Assembly: GCA_037783415.1 (NCBI GenBank)
Contig: JAZGTN010000306.1
Location: forward strand, 1-64,000
Origin: Leptasterias polaris
Lineage: Eukaryota; Echinodermata; Asteroidea; Forcipulatida; Asteriidae
DNA: 64,000 nt
Direction: 5' to 3'
In this document: piece after piece, positions 61,975-64,000 of the stretch
How positions within the stretch are numbered: position 1 is the first letter of the stretch
Layout of the letters: every line of letters starts with the position of its first letter
Position numbers and translations under genes: made by a program
Notes under the pieces: generated by a model
Told to the model about the DNA's origin: nothing
Seen by the model: the letters and a program-made list of their open reading frames with translations, nothing else
Database searches by the model: none

Positions 61975-62805
61975 ATAATAATAATAATGAGCACTTGTAA
62001 AGCGCCGGTATCCGTCAGGTATGACTCTCATGGCGCATAAACAATAATAAACAGTAAACAATTATTCAGGAAAACGAGTACTGAAAAAATGAGTTTTTAG
62101 TGAAGATTTGAATGTTGACAGGAATTCTAATTGGCGCAAGTGTTGAGGAAGATTGTTCCATAGTTCAGGTGCAGCACGGGAGAAAGAGCGGTCTCCCCAA
62201 GAACGATGGGTTCTGGGGACGGACAATTGGAGAGATGTTGAAGACCGAAGAGTTCTTGATGGGTGATATCTTGAGATAATGTCGGTAATGTAGATTGGTG
62301 AAGTGCCGTGCAGAGATTGAAAAACCAGAAGGAGAATCTTAAAGGAAATGCGGTCAATGATGGGAAGCCAATGGAGGGACTTCAGTACCGAGGTTATGTG
62401 GGTTGTGCGTTTGGATAAGGTGACGAGACGAGCAAATGCATTCTGAAGACGCTGAAGTTTATCAATTAGATTCTTTGGCAGGTTGTAAAAGAGAGAATTG
62501 CAAAAATCTAGACGGGATGATATGAAGGCATGAACCAGTTGCTCGGTAGCTTTGCGATTTAGGTATTTCCTGATAAATCCTAGATTGCGTAGATGATAGC
62601 GGACAGATTTTGATACGGATGTGATATGACTTGTATGTGACATATGGCAATTGAAGGTGACACCTAGGTTGCGACATGTGGAAGAAGGCTGGATGTAGGC
62701 ATCTCCGATACGGATACATGTACTTTGGATGTTGATCTTAGTAAGATGTTGCTTTGAGCCGCACATGATGAATTCTGACTTGCTGACTATACAAGCTGAC
62801 CATTA
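61975..62805 (-). mobile_element. 5'-truncated CR1-like non-LTR retrotransposon
   Basis: On the minus strand an open frame of 234+ codons (62766-62062, open a little further upstream) is the C-terminal part of a CR1/L2-type reverse transcriptase. Features are NLGVTFNCHMSHTSHI, YHLRNLGFIRKYL, SRLDFCNSLFYNLP, LQRLQNAFARLV, LHWLPIIDRISFK and WNNLPQHLR. After the stop it ends GGCGCTTTACAAGTGCTC and (ATT)n, a typical CR1-like 3' end. The intact frame suggests a fairly recent insertion, but without the polymerase core it cannot act alone. Confidence 0.88.
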
Positions 62806-63127
62806 ATATTTCTCGGATTTCTCAGCGCCCAAAGGGTTATCAATTATTTAGCATCTTTCGTTTACCACAACCCTATAGATACTTATTTCTACTCGTGTGA
62901 AACAATTCTCATGGACACAAGAATTACAGAAGGCAGTATTTGAACACACTTACTGCACATTTTAACTTTTTATTTTTAATTGTTAATTATTTTTAAAATG
63001 TGACCTTATTCTTCACAATAATGAAGCCGAAACCCTAGTATTTGTTTGTAACAAACTCATGTCTAGTTTAACATGAATTATGAAGAATAAAATTAATTAA
63101 TATTTTGTTGAAAGAAAACACTGATTA
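62806..63127. other. AT-rich, no gene seen
   Basis: No recognisable element or exon. Confidence 0.5.
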
Positions 63128-63464
63128 AAGGGTGTGTACAACATTGGTAAGATTGAAAATATAAATGCTCACAGATTTGCACATGACTTACATGGTATAA
63201 AGATGGTCATGGTGGAAAACTTCACTTGAAATAGTTTTGCTTCAAATGTCATAGTTTTTAGGAAATGAGTAAAACAAAGTCTTTCTCCTGCAGGATAAAT
63301 TCCTATGTTTGAAAATAAGTTAAAACATGTTTTTTCCCCACTGTTTTCTGATGACTCCGAAGACCGATTGAGCTTAAACTTTCACAGGTTTGTTATTTCA
63401 TGTATATGTTGGGTCACATCAAGTGTGGATACTGGTCTTTGACAATTACCAATGTTGTACACAA
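63128..63464. repeat. Interspersed repeat, 'TACACTATTGGTAA' family, copy 2
   Basis: AAGGGTGTGTACAACATTGG, TTAGGAAATGAGTAAAAC, CCGATTGAGCTTAAACTTTC and ACAGGTTTGTTATTTCATGT follow copy 1. The end AATTACCAATGTTGTACAC is the inverse of the start, so the family has terminal inverted repeats. Confidence 0.85.
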
Positions 63465-63967
63465 ATAAGATTTAACATATAATAATTCTGAACTGTGGTC
63501 CTGATACTCATGGATGGTTCATATTGTTGGGGGGTGGGGACAACTTTGTACCCTGGGCTATGGGGGGGGGGGGGAGGGGGCGAGATTTCTGGCATGTGTT
63601 GTACATAGTGCCAGTAGGCCTACCAATTTGTTTAACTATAATTAGTATACTATTTATTAATTGTCCTCACTGCAGCTCATTACTATAGCATAGTAAATAA
63701 GTAACATTATTGTATTAGTAGTGGTATAGTCTAGTTGTAACTTAATAATTTAACAATGCTATTGTACATGTAGATAGTTTGTAATCTGTTTTTGGAACTT
63801 TATGCGTGGAGTAGTTCTATGAATGATACAATGGCTTTACTACGACCTAACAGTTCTACCATGGTATTGGTTGTATCATGGTTCTCCCTACCATGATTAC
63901 ATTGATGCAGAATTTAACTGCCACTTTAGTCAAAAAGTTAGTAGTGTTTTATTATTTATTTTCATAG

Positions 63968-64000
63968 GAAGTGGAAAAAGTAGCAGCAATGAGGATGATT
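63968..64000 (+). CDS. Possible start of an internal exon of the next gene
   Basis: TATTTATTTTCATAG is a good acceptor, and the 33 bases to the window edge are richer in purines. Two frames stay open (one reads GSGKSSSNEDD if the preceding base is G). The product cannot be told. Confidence 0.3.

Overview
The window is animal nuclear DNA: short exons with canonical GT..AG introns, two conserved metazoan genes, and abundant interspersed repeats. The two proteins are closer to deuterostome than protostome sequences as I remember them. Several repeats (the 'GCCCAATTTCAT' palindrome, the 'CTTTAAGGGACACGTTGCC' TIR element, the 'TACACTATTGGTAA' repeat, frequent 'GCGCCCTCT' motifs) resemble repeats I associate with echinoderms, most likely a sea star. 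The species is an inference.

Layout. 1-1620: a 44-bp satellite ending in a hairpin and an inverted partial unit. 2308-17027 (+): the last 21 exons of RELCH, a Rab11-binding HEAT-repeat protein of recycling endosome and sterol transport; its N-terminal LisH exons lie left of the window. Its introns hold a ten-copy tandem array of one 3' splice site, a nested set of DNA transposons, a SINE and several MITEs. 17028-21869: convergent intergenic DNA. 21870-26289 (-): a complete 12-exon PHAF1 (C16orf70/MYTHO), 422 codons, with a palindromic MITE about 230 bp upstream of its ATG.

From about 28.7 to 52.3 kb on the + strand no conserved protein is visible. Splice-site-bounded modules are repeated many times there: a class of roughly 60 nt, and a class of roughly 150 nt with 16 tandem copies plus divergent copies. 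The series could run from a first-exon-like segment ending at 28982 to a terminal-exon-like segment at 52156 with an AATAAA signal. I read it as a candidate long non-coding RNA gene grown by exon duplication. The same interval contains an antisense L1-like retrotransposon relic, two related long hairpins, an 82-bp array, a G-run array, a GC-rich insert and a 66-bp, 3.5-kb minisatellite.

52.3-64 kb is repeat-rich: a TIR element, a clean solo LTR with a 4-bp target duplication, foldback arms, two non-LTR reverse-transcriptase fragments, and a U6-like snRNA at 58456-58562. There is also a cluster of AGGTCA nuclear-receptor half-sites. A splice acceptor at the very end suggests another + strand gene to the right.

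All calls are from reading the sequence; no alignment, folding or expression test was run.
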